Assembly (NCBI GenBank): GCA_019054805.1
Contig: JAHQIY010000004.1
Span: 248,001 to 312,000, forward strand
DNA: 64,000 nt
Source: Brachionus manjavacas
Lineage: Eukaryota; Rotifera; Eurotatoria; Ploima; Brachionidae
Direction: 5' to 3'
The stretch's first letter is position 1. The number at the start of each line of letters is the position of its first letter. A program made the translations under genes and the position numbers. Below are positions 21,789 to 34,078 of this stretch, piece by piece. Below the pieces are notes generated by a model. That model saw nothing but the letters and a program-made list of their open reading frames with translations, made no database searches and was not told the origin of the DNA.

Positions 21789-21979
21789 GTGGTGTAGTTT
21801 AATTTATTATTCAAACTGTAATTTTTGATGTTTGAAAAGCACGTTAAGCCTGTTTAAGCTCAAACATAGTCTTCTTCATGCTTTTTAGTCAGCTATCAAA
21901 GTTTCAGATCCGTATTTAATATAATTTTTTTTCACTATTTAAAGAAGCTTTTTTGAATAAAAAGACATTACACAAGAGA
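21789..21979 (+). repeat. Right direct (LTR-like) repeat
   Basis: Partner of 15832-15938, with an extra internal block of about 80 bp (21838-21920). Shares the GTGGTGTAGTT start and the ACATTACACAA end. Confidence 0.55.
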
Positions 21980-24035
21980 TAAGTTTTTGTTTGATCAGTG
22001 ATTCTACACGGTGTCAATTACATTATTAAAAAACATCAATCAATGAGACCAAAAAAGTTACAGATTCATAAAAATCGCTTGAGGTTTTATTTCGGTAACT
22101 ACGATGATTGCTTAATAGAAAATATAGTGACTAAAAAAGCCAACTAAAGCTAAAACTCTGTCGTGAAAAAGAAGAAAGACAAAAAATAAATTTCAAACTT
22201 ACAAAATACTTAATATCCCCTGTTAATGTTGATTTTTCAGATACTTCACAATACCCATGCATACAAACTCAATTTCTTACTAATAATTATGGTTTGAACC
22301 CAGATGTCAAAAATGAAATCTTGATAATCTAGATTGTAGTCGTAAAGATATATTCATCTCTAAATTCCACTACAAATACTTTCAAATGGAGACCAATCAC
22401 TTTATGGAGATGGCTATTCCTAAACAAATGACTCGTCACAATTATCAATGAAAAGATATTCACCACTAAAATTTGCACTACGATCCAAAGTGGTAACGCA
22501 AATAATGTTCTTACGATTTAGCAACAAATGCATTCACGAAGAAGCGATCAAGGAATCAAATGTGATGGAATGGCCAGAAGGAACTAAATACTATATTTAC
22601 TTCCGTTTTAATAGGGCCTACACATTAGCGCATCAAATTTCATTTATTTTTAACTCAGAAACCTAATTCATTAATTAGACTGGTGGCTACTGTTAGAACA
22701 CAGAGTAAAATAAATAAAAAACTATAATTTAGACAAAAATTATTTAATTATTTTTCGTCAAGTGGATGCAATTATATCTCAATTTGAAAGCTTGAATTTA
22801 ATTATATCATCGCGAAAAAAAAGACTTTTCCAATTGTTTTATATTAATTGACGACAATTTAGACAAAGCAAAGCTAGACAAATCGCTGGAATCGAACGAG
22901 TCAAAACTAATTTAAACTAATTAAAAAAAAAAAAACAAAAAAAAACTATTATAGCATGCAGTGTTTATTATTGTTTTGTTAAGTCAAAGTTTTGTGTCTT
23001 TAGCATTTTGTGGTTTCTCTTGAACTATTTTATTTTGGTTTTGTCAAAGCTGTGTTTTTCCGTTCTTTTCTTTTTAGTGTTTATCATGCTTTATTTGGCA
23101 TTTACTTTTACTTTTAAGTGTAATTATTGTATAAGTTTAAGAAAATGTATAGAACTGCTATAGCTAAAAATAAAACGCTCAGGCGTTCTCAGCTTTGTGG
23201 ATAAGATCCACGCAGTTATCTCCTACTACTACTACTACTATTTTTCGAATTTACATTTTCTTATAAAGCAAAAAAAAGAATAATTCCTTGGATATTCAAT
23301 TGTTCAGAACATCAAAAATCTAATGGTTCAGAGTAAACGAATGGAATGACTAAACTCATAACAAAAATCAAAAAAAAAAACACAAAAACTTCAAAATTAT
23401 AAAAAGTAATAAAGTCAAATTGAAAAAAGACAAATGACAGTAAACCAGCCATACCCGTGACCAAGAAAAATTATTCTTAACTGTGAAATTTGTTTCTAAA
23501 GTAGTAGTCGCGATCTTGCCAACATACAATGTTTCGAGCTAAAATGCTCTAGAGCAAGAGCTGATCCCTTTAACGATATGAAGCACCAAATTACAGAAAT
23601 TTATTTGGAAGATAAATATATATGAAGCAAAGAAAGAGCAAAAGTGCCTAGCCGTAGAGCGCCACGATATAGTTTAATATTTATTTAAAATTATGGAATT
23701 GTTATTATATTTGAATAGTCTTTAAGTGAAAATATGTTTATTTTAGTTGTGCACTTGCTAAGTAAACAAGAAAAAGCGAAATATGTTTTATTGAAAGGAA
23801 AAATTTTAATTTCAATTAATCATGATCGAAATTAAAATTTTTATATTTTTATATTTTTAATTTGTAACAAATATAAAAATTTAAATAAAAATAAATTTTT
23901 TGTACAATTTATTTTTATTAATTGAATATTGATCATATTTTATTATTAAATTGATTTTTTCAAAATTTAATTGTCGAATTAAAATTTTTCAAAATATTTT
24001 TTGTCTAAAAAATCTTGTCAAAACAAGCATTTGGT
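21980..24035. other. Mostly noncoding stretch with LINE-like 3' end
   Basis: A 72-codon frame at 22448-22666 (+) and short coding-like pieces at 22010-22200 have no recognised motif and may belong to the decayed retroelement. At 22930-23246 a T-rich segment ends with GCGTTCTCAGCTTTGTGGAT and then (CTA)5 at 23224-23241, the look of a LINE 3' UTR and tail on the plus strand. 23250-24035 shows nothing I can name. Confidence 0.35.
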
Positions 24036-24900
24036 TTAAAATGATTTTGTCAAATATGTCTGTCCAATTAAAAATATAAGTGGATACCATCTTTTTCTAT
24101 CAACTGCGCCATTTTGTTTTCGGCAGCTCTTGAGCACACTTTTCAAACCCATTAAATCATAAAGAAGTCTGTCTAATAGTATTAAGTGATCAATAAAACG
24201 GCGGCAAAAGTTTACATTAATTTTTGCTGGTTTTCTATATTTCAATAAGCCTAGAGTCCTTTTTTTTCTTGTTAAAGATTTCAATTGAATATTTATTTTC
24301 CCAACAAGTGAATATCGAATTCAACTAGGTCACTTTTCTCGTATGAAACTTTAATGATCTCTCATTTGCTGTATCAAAAACAGACATTACAATGTCCGGA
24401 AGATAATGGATCTCATTTTTTTCAATGTTTGTAAAGATGACCGAGTGATCCATAAAAACTCTCAGAAATTTTTGATTATGAAACTTCGTTAACATTCTTC
24501 GATCAAAACGTCAGAACCATTCAGCCTCTCTTCTAATGCCCGATGGCAATGATAGGTACACAAGAAGATCAAATTCCTAGATGAAAGCAGTAAACTGTAT
24601 TGAAAAGGATGTGCAGAAATTCGATGGTAAGCTGCTTCAATATTGATTTTAGTAAAAATGCCAGCATTTTTATAATTAACATATAAGTCATTAATAAAGG
24701 AAATGGGATTGTTTTCATCTTTAATAACCTTGTTAATTGGCTTTTAGCCAGCTGCTATTCGTATTGAGATCTCAATTTTGTTAATTCTCGAAAAGAAAAC
24801 ACCATTGATTTGTTCGAATATTACCGACTATTAAAAGGCTATTTAGTTCTTTCTTAACTTTTTCCTTTTTTCTTTCGGAAGTGGTCTGCATATACATTTA
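24036..24900 (-). pseudogene. Ty3/gypsy reverse transcriptase relic
   Basis: Minus-strand reading from about 24760 down gives NPISFINDLYVNYKNAGIFT followed by KINIEAAYHRISAHPF, the 'TK/DL--AYHQI' region of gypsy reverse transcriptase. After many stops it continues with a KSLTRKKRTLGLLKYRKPAK ... FCRRFIDHL ... LLYDLMG segment (24036-24284), matching the connection to RNase H (LGL-NYYR-FI---S----PLYDLL). The catalytic YxDD box is not readable. Old copy. Confidence 0.5.
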
Positions 24901-25019
24901 ATTGATTTTTGCTGAATAATTCATTCAAAATTGTCGTTTGGCTTAGCAAGTTTGAAAAATCAAATTTAATTAATAGCGTCATCACGTGTTAAAAAACCGT
25001 TGAAAGTTGTGTGTTGGCA

Positions 25020-26216
25020 ATGTCGCTCAACAAAACAAACCAAAACCGACGGTGGATATTTAAAAATTCGGTCAAGCTAAATCTGAAGAGGTGAGACAAA
25101 CCGATTAGCCATAAGGTCTTATTTGGTTCACTGGATATCGTACTAAACCAGGTGGAAAATGATGCGATCACATCTGTCTACAATTGTTCTTCAAACAAAG
25201 TATGGATAATCGAGTTTAATGCTGCTTTTAATGTTACCCAAATCTTCGATCGTGAAATCAATATTAATGGAACCAATTTCAGACTTGAAGATGCAAATAA
25301 AGTCCCGGATCTCAGAAGTTATTGTACTTTTCGATTTCACTTCTTGCCCTCTGATTTCGAGAATCATAGACTTGAAACCTTCTTTAATGCTGTTCGAATT
25401 GATGGACTCAATATTGAACACATTAACGAAGAAAAATATAAAGATAGACCCGAGAGGAAAAATGGTGTCAGAAGAGTAAGAATATCATTTCCAAAAGAAG
25501 TTGAGAACATTATTGGAAGCTTGTCAGGCCCTACAATAATGTATGGTTTAAAGTGTCTTGTGTCAATTGTTGGACAAAAGCAGAAATGCTATTTTTGTGA
25601 TGAAGAAGGGCACAACATAGCGAAATGCCCTGTCAAAGAAAAACTATGCGAAAAGTGTCATCAGAAAGGACACTTAACACAAAAATGCTCCATTGCTGAA
25701 AAGCTAAAGTCGCTTGAGAGGAAAAAGATTGACTACAATGATCTTTACATTGACCAAGAAGAAACCCAATCAATAATTGAAGCTGACCTAAAAGACAATG
25801 ATGAAAATCTGATGCCAAAAACGCCTGGATATCAGCCATCAAATCTCAATGACGTAATGTCAGAAATTAATCCTCAAGACCTCAAAACTTCAGTGTTAGA
25901 AGACAGTTTGGTAAGCCATTTAAACGATCTTCTACCAATAAGTCAGAGACCTGTCAATGTCCTCTCAAATGATCAGAATGAGACTGAAGCTTTTTTCCAA
26001 ACAAAAAATCAAATCAAGAGATTTCCCGAATTTGATCCAAATGAAAAAGAGCTCACCGAAAATGAATCAAAGAAACCATTAGTTGTATTAGAAAATCAAA
26101 ACGACAATCCCTTCGAGTCTGAATCAAACAGTTCAACAACTGAATGTTCAATTCAAGTAGATCAATCATCTAACAAAATTGGTCAGCAAACTACCAGTCA
26201 AGAAAATTTAGAATGA
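25020..26216 (+). pseudogene. LINE ORF1, gag-like protein with two CCHC zinc knuckles
   Basis: An ATG at 25020 opens the frame (MSLNKTNQNRRWIFKNSVKL) and a TGA at 25092-25094 interrupts it; the same frame then runs open to 26216. The first half may hold a divergent RNA-binding fold. Two CX2CX4HX4C knuckles follow: CYFCDEEGHNIAKC and CEKCHQKGHLTQKC (about 25588-25690). The C-terminal third is acidic and disordered. Its role in a live element would be RNA binding in the RNP. The stop overlaps the ORF2 start (ATGA at 26213-26216), a common coupling arrangement. The single TGA is the only lesion in this ORF. Confidence 0.75.
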
Positions 26217-28416
26217 ACAAGAAGCTAAATAAATCAACTTTAAGAACAAAACCTCTTAATAAAACAAGGTTAGTAATTACACACTGGAATTGTCTTCATT
26301 TACCTAGTAGGGTTCATCTCTTAGACAATTTTTTAGCTCAAAAATGTCCCGACATTGTTTTGCTCAATGAATTAAAGATAGATTTGAGTGAGGCAAATAT
26401 TTATCTTGATTTTCAAAATTATCAGTTCTTAACAAAACCACGCAACAAGTACGGAGGAGGAGTAGCTATTTTAATTAAAGAAGGAATCGAATTTATACAA
26501 GATTTTTCTTACGAGGAATTCAATTCCGAACTCCTTTGTATAAAAATGAACTTAGGAAAGAATAATGAACTGTTTGTATTTAGTCTTTATAATCCACCTA
26601 ATGTGCTTCTGAACTTTGAGTTTTTTAAAACAGTAAATAAAACATATAGAAACTACATTTTAGGTGGTGATCTAAACGCTAGAACAAAGCAAATAGGCTG
26701 CGTAGGGAAAATGAAAACGGGATAATATTAGAAGGAATAATCAACCAGCTAGACTTTTCAGTAATCAATGATAAGCATCCTACTTTCAATATTTTTAATA
26801 AGAATTACTTTGAAATTCTTGACCTTTTTTTAGTTTCATCTTCATTGATTGACAAAATTACCGACTTTAGTGTCTTAAATAGTCAAGACATGACTAGTGA
26901 CCATTTCCCAATCGAAGCATCGATTTCTATGGGCTATCAATTAGAAAATAAATCAGCAGCTAAAAGGCTTAACTATAAGAAAGCAAACTGGCAATTATTC
27001 AGCGAGGTTTTAAATTCTCAAATAGTGAATGTCACTGAAAGTTCCCTCACAATAGATCAACTAAATGATAAAATAACAGAAAAAATTATTTCTGCTTCAC
27101 ATAAAAGCATTCCATATCTTTCTCAGAAAATCTACAAAACGAGTCTTCCGCCAAACATTGTTAATTTGATAAAAGAACGTAGGAAAGTAAGAAGAAATTA
27201 CCAGAAAACTCGCTGTCAAAAGCTCAAGCAAAAATTTAATCAACTTACATCTGAGTTAAAGGCCTCTTTAAAAAAATTCTGGAATCAAAATTGGTTTGAT
27301 TTTATTGAGAAGATGGGGAAAACCCACTGACAAGTAGACCTTTTTGGAAAAAAATAAATAAATTTAGAACAAAAAAGGATCAAATTTAATTCCTAAATTG
27401 ATTTTAAATGAAAGGGAATTCAAAACTAATGAAGAAAAGGGAAAATGCTTTGGAGAACTCTTATCGTCAATATTTAGTCCTAATTCTGATTTAATTGATA
27501 CTGAGAAAGATATCGAAATTCTAAATTCTAACTCTGTTTTCTTTAGGAATTATAACCAGTCTAATTTTACTGATCCAATTTGCTTAAATGAATTAATTAT
27601 GGCTTTAAAGAGATTAAAAAATGAAGCGGCATCAGGACCTGACCAAATTCATAATTTAATGTAAAAAAACTTACCTAGAAATTCATTAATAGAAATCATA
27701 GAACTTTTTAATTTAACTCTTCGAGAAGGTAGAGTCCCGAAAGCGTGGAAAACATCTTACAGCGTGAAATACCTCAACGAATTAGAACAATGGCTTATTA
27801 AGTGGAAAATGAAGATATCGGTTGAAAAGTCGTGTTCATTAGTCTTTTCTAGGAACAAAAAAGAGAGTGATAATCTTAACTTAAAAATCTATGGAAACAG
27901 AATAGTGAGCCAAAAAGAAATCAAGTTTCTTGGTATTAAATTTTATTCTAAATTAAATTTTAATACACTGGTTGACGAAATAAAAGAACGTTGCAATACA
28001 AGGCTAAATCAAATTAAGATTCTGTCAAACAAAAATGGGGTCTTAATCAGAACACACTAGGAAATCTATTTAAATCTTTAGTCGGATCAATTTTAGACTA
28101 TTCTTTTCCTTGCTTGAATTCATTTTCAGAAAATAATATCAAAAAACTACAAGCAATTCAGAATACAGCAGTAAGATCAATATTTAAATTAAATTATAAT
28201 ACTCCTTCCAACATCGTGCAACATGAAGCTTTTAATAAACTAAAATTTCTAACAGTCTCGAATCGGCTTTTTGAATTGAGTGAGAGATATGTTGGGGCAG
28301 GACTGAGTCATTCTATTCCATTGGTTGTAAGACTGGTGAAGGAATACAAAGAAGGTTTCGAATCAAGATATATTGACTACCCAACTCCATTGTGTAATTG
28401 CTACCTTACTATTTAA
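26213..28416 (+). pseudogene. LINE ORF2: AP endonuclease and truncated reverse transcriptase
   Basis: 26213-26725 encodes the endonuclease start: ITHWNCLHL, the catalytic Glu in VLLNELKI, GGGVAILIKEGI, a SLYNPP motif and LGGDLNAR. After a frame change, DLFLVSSS and MTSDHFPIEA (the terminal SDH) follow at 26815-26935. The linker runs to 27664. Around 27755 the sequence jumps to the post-palm region (WLIKWKMKISVEKS, ... IKFLGIKF), so the catalytic YADD and most fingers/palm are lost. The thumb/C-terminal end is 28114-28416. The copy cannot encode an active polymerase. Confidence 0.75.
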
Positions 28417-28501
28417 TCTTTTTTTCCTGAAACTTGAACTATTTAAACATGAGCCACATGTAACAATCTTTTCCAATTTTATATATTTACTTTTTTTTAA
28501 T

Positions 28502-28535
<34 letters not shown>

Positions 28536-28670
28536 CTTATGTTATTAACTTTATTTTTATTTTTATTTTATTTTATTTCATTTTTATTTTATTTTTTTAA
28601 TTTTTAACTTATTCTGAAGGATCTCTAGCTCGGTACAGAAAACAAATAAATAAATAAATAAAATTTGTCT

Positions 28671-29245
28671 CAAAACTCAATTAAAAATGCAATATCTGAA
28701 TTTTTGTGTTGTTAGAAATATAAGACTTTTGCCGAGACATGTTAAATTTTTAATCGTGCGTTTCCACAGTCATATTAAGATCATTTTTTACAGGCTAACT
28801 TCCCTCATTCCCGCAAAGATTTAGTTCTCAATCACAAGACGACTAACTTTTGCTTTTGGACTTCCCCCTACCCATTTTTTGAGTTCTTTTCATTATCAGG
28901 CAATATTCTTACGCGTAATTTAAACTATACCCATTAATTTTTTATAAATGACCATAAATATAATAAAGTTTCCATAAATTTATTAAAAATAAAATAAACA
29001 TAACAGTTATTTATCAAATTGAATAAAAAAGTAATAGAAAATAGAAAATTATCCTAAATTGAATACAACATTAATTTGAATAAAAAGAACATTATTTGGA
29101 TCATTAGAATAAAGAAACTTATTAGATTTACACTTTTAAGATAATTTAATTGACACTTATTGACACTTATTAATATTGTTAGCAAATTAATTTGTAACAA
29201 ATATATAAATAATAATAAATTTATAATAATTTATAATTTATAATA
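28671..29245. other. AT-rich spacer between two LINE copies
   Basis: No gene visible. It separates the tail of one LINE copy from the 5'-truncated start of the next, in the same orientation. Confidence 0.5.
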
Positions 29246-31250
29246 AAAATGCTACTTTTGTGATATAGAAGGACATAATATAGCGAAATGCCCAGTCAAA
29301 GATTCAACATTTGAAAGGTGTAAACAAAAAGGCCACATGACTCAAAAATGCTCGATTGCCGAAAAACTTAAATCTCTTGAGAGAAAAAAAGTTGACTATA
29401 GTGAACTTTTTGTGGAACAAGAAGAAATCCAATTAATTCATAACAAGAACAAATCAAAGAACGGAGAAAAAATAGAAGAAACTTTCAAAGAACTCGTTGT
29501 CCATTACTTAAGAAAAGATTTAATCACTTAACCTCAGAGTTAAAAATCTCAGTTAGAAATTTCTGGAATCAAAATTGGTTTGATTTCATTCAGAAAATGG
29601 GGAAAAATCCACTTTCAAGCAGGCCTTTTTGGAAAAAAATTAACAAATTTAGAACACTGAAAGGATCAAAATTGATTCTAAATTTGATCTCAAATAAAAA
29701 GGAACTAAAAACTGCTAAGGAAAAAGGAAAATGCTGACTGAACTTATACTGGCTTTAAAGGACTGAAGACTGAAGCGGCCTCAGGACCTGACCAAATACA
29801 TAATCTAATGATTAAAAATTTACCAAGTAATTCCTTTATAGAAATCTCAAAACTTTTTAACTTATCTCTGCGACAAGGTATTATTCCAAAATCATGGAAA
29901 ATGCGAACATAACTATGATTCAAAAAAATGCATCTTCTCTACAAGATCCTTCAAACTATAGACCAATCAGTATAACAAGTTGCCTAGGAAAATTACTTGA
30001 GCGTTTAATCTACACAAGACTCTACAATTTTTTAGAAAAAAATTTATTACTAATCCAGGAACAATCATGATTTAGGAAACATCGGAGAACTTCCGATTAT
30101 CTTTACTTTTTGATTCAAAAAATTGTTGAGTCATTTAATAGAAAAAAAAGAGTTTGTGGCCTTTTTTTTGATATTTCTAAAGCCTTTGATAGGGTTTGGC
30201 ATGAAGGTCTACTTTTTAAATTGATTAAAATGAAACCACCTCATTACTTGACTAACTGGATTAGATCCTTTTTAGATAGTAGGACATTTAAGGTAAATGT
30301 GAATGATCATCTGAGCGAAGAATATAAAATAACTGCAGGTGTTCCTCAAGGCTCAGTAATTAGTCCTCTTTTATTTAGTATATATATTAATGACATCCTA
30401 AAAAGAAACAAAACAAATAATGAATACTCTCTGCTTTTCGCAGATGATCTAGTTACATTCTTCATTTATAACAAGAAAGGGAACCTAGAAAATAAGATTG
30501 GAAAATGAAGATATCAGTTGAAAAGTCGTGTTCATTAGTCTTTTCTAGGTACAAAAAAGAGAGTGATAATCTTAACTTAAAAATTTATGGAAACAGAATA
30601 GAGAGACAAAAAGAAATCAAGTTTCTTGGTATTAAATTTGATTCTAAATTAAATTTTAATACACTGGTTGACGAAATTAAAGAACGTTGCAATACAATGC
30701 TATATCTAATTAAGATTCTGTCAAACAAATAATGGGGTCTTAATCAAAAAACGTTGGGAAATCTTTATAAATCTTTAGTTGGTTCAATTCTAGACTATTC
30801 GTATCCTTGCTTGAATTCATTTTCAGAAAATAATATCAAAAAGTTACAAGCAATTCAGAATACAGCAGTAAGATCAATATTTAAATTAAATTTTAATACT
30901 CCCTCCAACATCGTGCAACATGAAGCTTTTAATAAACTAAAATTACTAACAGTCTCGAATCGTCTTTTTGAGTTGAGCGAGAAATATGTTTGGACAGGAC
31001 TGAGTCATTCTATTCCATTGGTTGAAAGACTGGTGAAAGAATACAAAGAAGGTTTCGAATCAAGATATATTGAATACCCAACTCCATTGTTTAATTGCTA
31101 CCTTACTATTTAATCTTTTTTTCCTGAAACTTGAACTATTTAAACATGTGTCACATGTTACAATCTTTTCCAATCTATGTCTTTTCAACTTTCATTTTTT
31201 TAGCTTATTTACCTTACTTTATTTTATTTTTTTTTATCTAATTTTATTCT
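29246..31250 (+). mobile_element. LINE family A, second copy, rearranged by deletions
   Basis: Starts inside ORF1 at the first zinc knuckle (KCYFCDIEGHNIAKC), continues with a degraded second knuckle and the SIAEKLKSLERKKVDY segment (29337-29531), then jumps by deletion to the endonuclease-RT linker (about 29500) and the RT. The RT palm is retained (30110-30508), unlike in the 25-28.7 kb copy. A further deletion near 30505 joins the palm to the KISVEKSCSLVFSR segment. The C-terminal end is at 30754-31113. The 3' tail is cut off at about 31250 before the usual terminal motif. Confidence 0.8.
29900..31113 (+). pseudogene. LINE reverse transcriptase (palm present), frameshifted
   Basis: RT motifs in order: NYRPISITSCLGKLLERLIY (about 29960), a stop at about 30068, GLFFDISKAFDRVWHEGL (first catalytic Asp), AGVPQGSVISPLLFSIYIND, and LLFADDLVTF with the FADD catalytic pair (about 30440). 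The frame stops at 30506-30508 because of a deletion, and resumes as 30505-30732 and 30754-31113 in other frames. It complements the 25-28.7 kb copy, which lacks this palm. Confidence 0.8.
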
Positions 31251-31466
31251 AATTCATAAAAAATACATGAAAACGATTATTTTAACGTAAGTTACCTAAA
31301 AATAAATAGAAAAACAATTAACGTAAGTTACGTGTACGTTTACAAATTCTTTTATTCTATTTTAACGCTAAAGAGAAAAAACAAATAAAATTTTTTTTAA
31401 AAGATTAACACAAAAATACAAATCGTCAATTAATTGTTTTTTGTTGATGAATTGTTCGACAGAAGC

Positions 31467-31474
31467 GGTTGAAT
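31467..31474. repeat. Left 8-bp target-site duplication of the hAT
   Basis: GGTTGAAT, identical to 36188-36195. Confidence 0.9.
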
Positions 31475-31923
31475 CAGAGTTGTTCATCAAGCTCCAAGTC
31501 TCAAGACAAGTCCAAGTCACGACTTGACCTGATTTTATTTTTTGAGTAAAAAGTTAAAAAGTAACTTGAGTTGATGTTTTGTCTGATTTTATTTTACTTA
31601 ATTATAGTTTGTGTAAAAATTGAATTTAGAATTTTTTTCTATAAAATCTTTTTAACGTTTACATTTTAAATTGAATCATTTTGTTAACCAAAAAATTATA
31701 AATTTATAAAAAAATCTTTTGAAAAATAAAAAAAAACTATTAAAAAAACATCGTTGAAAATATTACTGGGAAAGATAAAGCACACAAAAAAACTAACAAA
31801 AAAACCAAATTTCATCCGATTTTTGAGTTTGGATTTGATAACATCGAAATTAAGAGTATAAAATATTAGTCAAAAATTTATCTTTTTTAAATTTGAATTT
31901 TTTCCTTATTTAAGAGAATAAAA

Positions 31924-32585
31924 ATGGGAAAATGATAATTTATGCAAATTGCATTACATGTGGGAACACATTCAATGATTCCGTTAGTAATAACTCGAAT
32001 TTTAGTCGACATCTAAAAATCTGCAATCCTGGTCTATTTAATGAATTCGAGAACTTTACTGATTGAATGTAAAGGTACACATCTTATATCAAAATTCCAT
32101 TCAAAACTATTTCTTATTTTAACTTTTTCTGTAAGGATTTCAAATGTTTATGAAATTGGTGTGTCCAAAATGGAAGCCTTCGACTCGAAGAGCCTTAAAA
32201 TCAATTCAAAATAAAATTAAGGACAAAATGTTTAAAAACATAAAAAATATTTTAAATAAAACTAAATATGTGTCTTTAACCATTGATACATGGAAAGACA
32301 GGAGGTTACGGAGCTTTATGGGTGTCACATGTCACTTTGTCGATGCATATTTCCGTTTAAAACTATAACTTTGGCATGCAAACAGGTCAAAATGAAACAT
32401 ACAGCATCAAATCTAAAAATTGAACTAGATAAAGTTGTTACCTTTTTTGGAATTAAGTATGTATTTGTTAAATAATATTTAACCAAATTGACAAATATTT
32501 CAAAATTTAAAGAAATAAGATTGTAAAAATCATAACTGATAATGCTGCAAATATGGTTAAATTAGGAAGGCTTCATAATTTAGGT
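31924..32585 (+). pseudogene. hAT transposase N-terminal exons: BED-like finger and first catalytic blocks
   Basis: 31924-32067 encodes a BED-type finger (NCITCGNTFND ... FSRHLKIC: C-x2-C then H-x3-C). After an intron-like gap (acceptor CTGTAAG near 32135) the frame from 32144 carries PSTRRALKSI, then LTIDTWKDRRLRSFMGVTCH, where the Asp is the first hAT catalytic residue. A frame change near 32350 leads to TITLACKQVKMKH. A short block at 32523-32585 reads VKIITDNAANMVKLG, the second catalytic Asp region (DNAANM). Exon limits are estimates; the pieces may be split by introns, by decay or by both. Confidence 0.65.
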
Positions 32586-32653
32586 AAATTTTTTTAGCTA
32601 TTCTTATTCGATTTAAGGCTCTTTCACATTCACATTGTGTTGTAAATAAATAG

Positions 32654-32705
32654 AATTTGAATATACTTTTAAATAATTAAGTTTATTTAAAAGTATATTC
32701 AAATT
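32654..32705. repeat. Perfect 23-bp inverted repeat inside the hAT
   Basis: Arms 32654-32676 (AATTTGAATATACTTTTAAATA, plus a final A) and 32683-32705 are exact reverse complements around a 6-base loop. It sits just after the second catalytic block and may mark the end of an insertion or a template-switch event. Confidence 0.75.
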
Positions 32706-34078
32706 ACTCTTTTTAAACCCTTAGGTATTTAACCCTTAGTGTTGGTGACTTGGTTAGTGTTTGCTTCTATGCTAAAATATTTGTCAACAGAGTTAGTTGT
32801 TTTGAAAAGATTAGTTTTGTAAGAATCGTTATCTATATCAAAATTTTGACTCTTATCTAAATTGGAAAAGTATGCAGCGTACGGGTCCAATGACTGCCGA
32901 TAGTCTATTCGACCTTCTCTAAGCATTGTTGTTAGTAATTGAGCAAAAAAATATTTAGAAATAAAATAACTGATTTCCGATTAAATATTTTTTATTTGAT
33001 TAAAAAATTTTCAAAAAATCTTTAAAATAAAATACCGTGATTGTTGTCAACTAGTTATTTGTCATTTTATCAATCATTAGAAAAAAGATCATTTTTCCTG
33101 TTAAGACTTGATTGCTATAGCAATTTCAAACTATTAAGTAAACAAATAATTGTATACAGAAAAAAGTAATATCTCAGTTAATAGAGCATGGTACTAATTA
33201 TAATCAATAAATAGCCACATGGAAATAACTAAATGGTCTATTGAAGTAACTATTTTTAATTTTTAAAATATCAGCTAAAACTATCGTGATTCACGTTGAT
33301 TTAATCAAATGTTGGTGACATCATTGTTAAAAATCAACACTATTTGGTTATTAGAAACTCAAAATAGTTAGTTTTTGAATGGAAAAATTAACTGAATGAA
33401 AAAAAAGTTAAATTTGGTTTAATTGTTTGCTATAAAATTGAATTGAGTGGATTTTGCATAGTGTTTGTAGAGATTTGCACAATATTGTACTATTTAAAGA
33501 ACCATTTTTGTACTCTAGATAACAAATTAAAAAATTTGAGTTTTTGAATTTTTTTTGTTACAAAAATGGTGAGTTCTTCAAACGAATCTAATAGATATTC
33601 ATCCTTTAAGTATATTTCTCGCCTTAACTATTTAATTTTAATTCTAAAAATAAGAATAAAATATAATATATAAGTTTTGAAAATATAATTTAGATTTGAC
33701 AAAAAATTATTTTTTCAATCATTGGTTCATTACAAATCGTTATTTAATTTTTCGAGAAAATAAGTAAAAATAACATCTAAAAATTGTTGTTTTTATTGGG
33801 GTTTTTACGTTTATTTCAATGCAGAAAAGCTTGAATAATTTTTTTATTATAAGGAATAGTTCTTGTAAATGTTTGAAATTAAAGAAACTTTGCTTAATAT
33901 AAAATATATATCTACAAAGTAATTTTTAAGTTGATTATAATACTTTTAAATGGTTTTAAAAATGCAGAAAATTGCAGACTTATTTTACTGCATTAAGAAA
34001 ATTTGCTTAAAATTAAGCATTTTCAAAAACTAAATTATCTATTTTATTAAAAAAATTATTCAAGAAAAAAAATTATAT

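Larger units (their letters stand above)
15832..21979 (+). mobile_element. Degraded LTR retrotransposon bounded by direct repeats, with nested fragments
   Basis: A direct repeat occurs at 15832-15938 and 21789-21979. Both copies begin GTGGTGTAGTT, share CAAACTGTAAT and TTTGATGTTTGAAAA, and end with CTATTTAAAGAAG and AAAGACATTACACAA. The left copy lacks about 80 internal bases present in the right one. Between them on the plus strand lie a gag-like region, a degenerate protease-like region, a disordered basic region and an integrase-end-like segment. Minus-strand gypsy integrase (19227-20285) and MULE (20815-20920) pieces are probably later insertions. No PBS or polypurine tract was identified with confidence. 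Confidence 0.5.
25020..28670 (+). mobile_element. LINE family A, near-full-length but internally deleted copy
   Basis: Two overlapping ORFs as in non-LTR retrotransposons: ORF1 with two CCHC knuckles (25020-26216) and ORF2 with an AP endonuclease and part of a reverse transcriptase (26213-28416). ORF2 has at least three frame changes (about 26705, 27318 and 28040), a stop at 27662-27664 and an internal deletion near 27755 that removes the RT palm. The 3' end has a T-rich tract, a TTCTGAAGGATCTCTAGCTC motif and AAATAAATA repeats. Related copies lie at 29250-31250 and 10206-10790. Confidence 0.8.

Noticed and set aside
23221..23246. (CTA)n as an independent microsatellite
   Set aside because: It ends a T-rich 3' UTR-like segment and a similar tract ends the LINE relic at 6950, so a LINE tail is the simpler reading.
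28373..28600. 75-codon plus-strand frame, Phe/Ile-rich
   Set aside because: It translates the T-rich 3' untranslated tract of the LINE copy.
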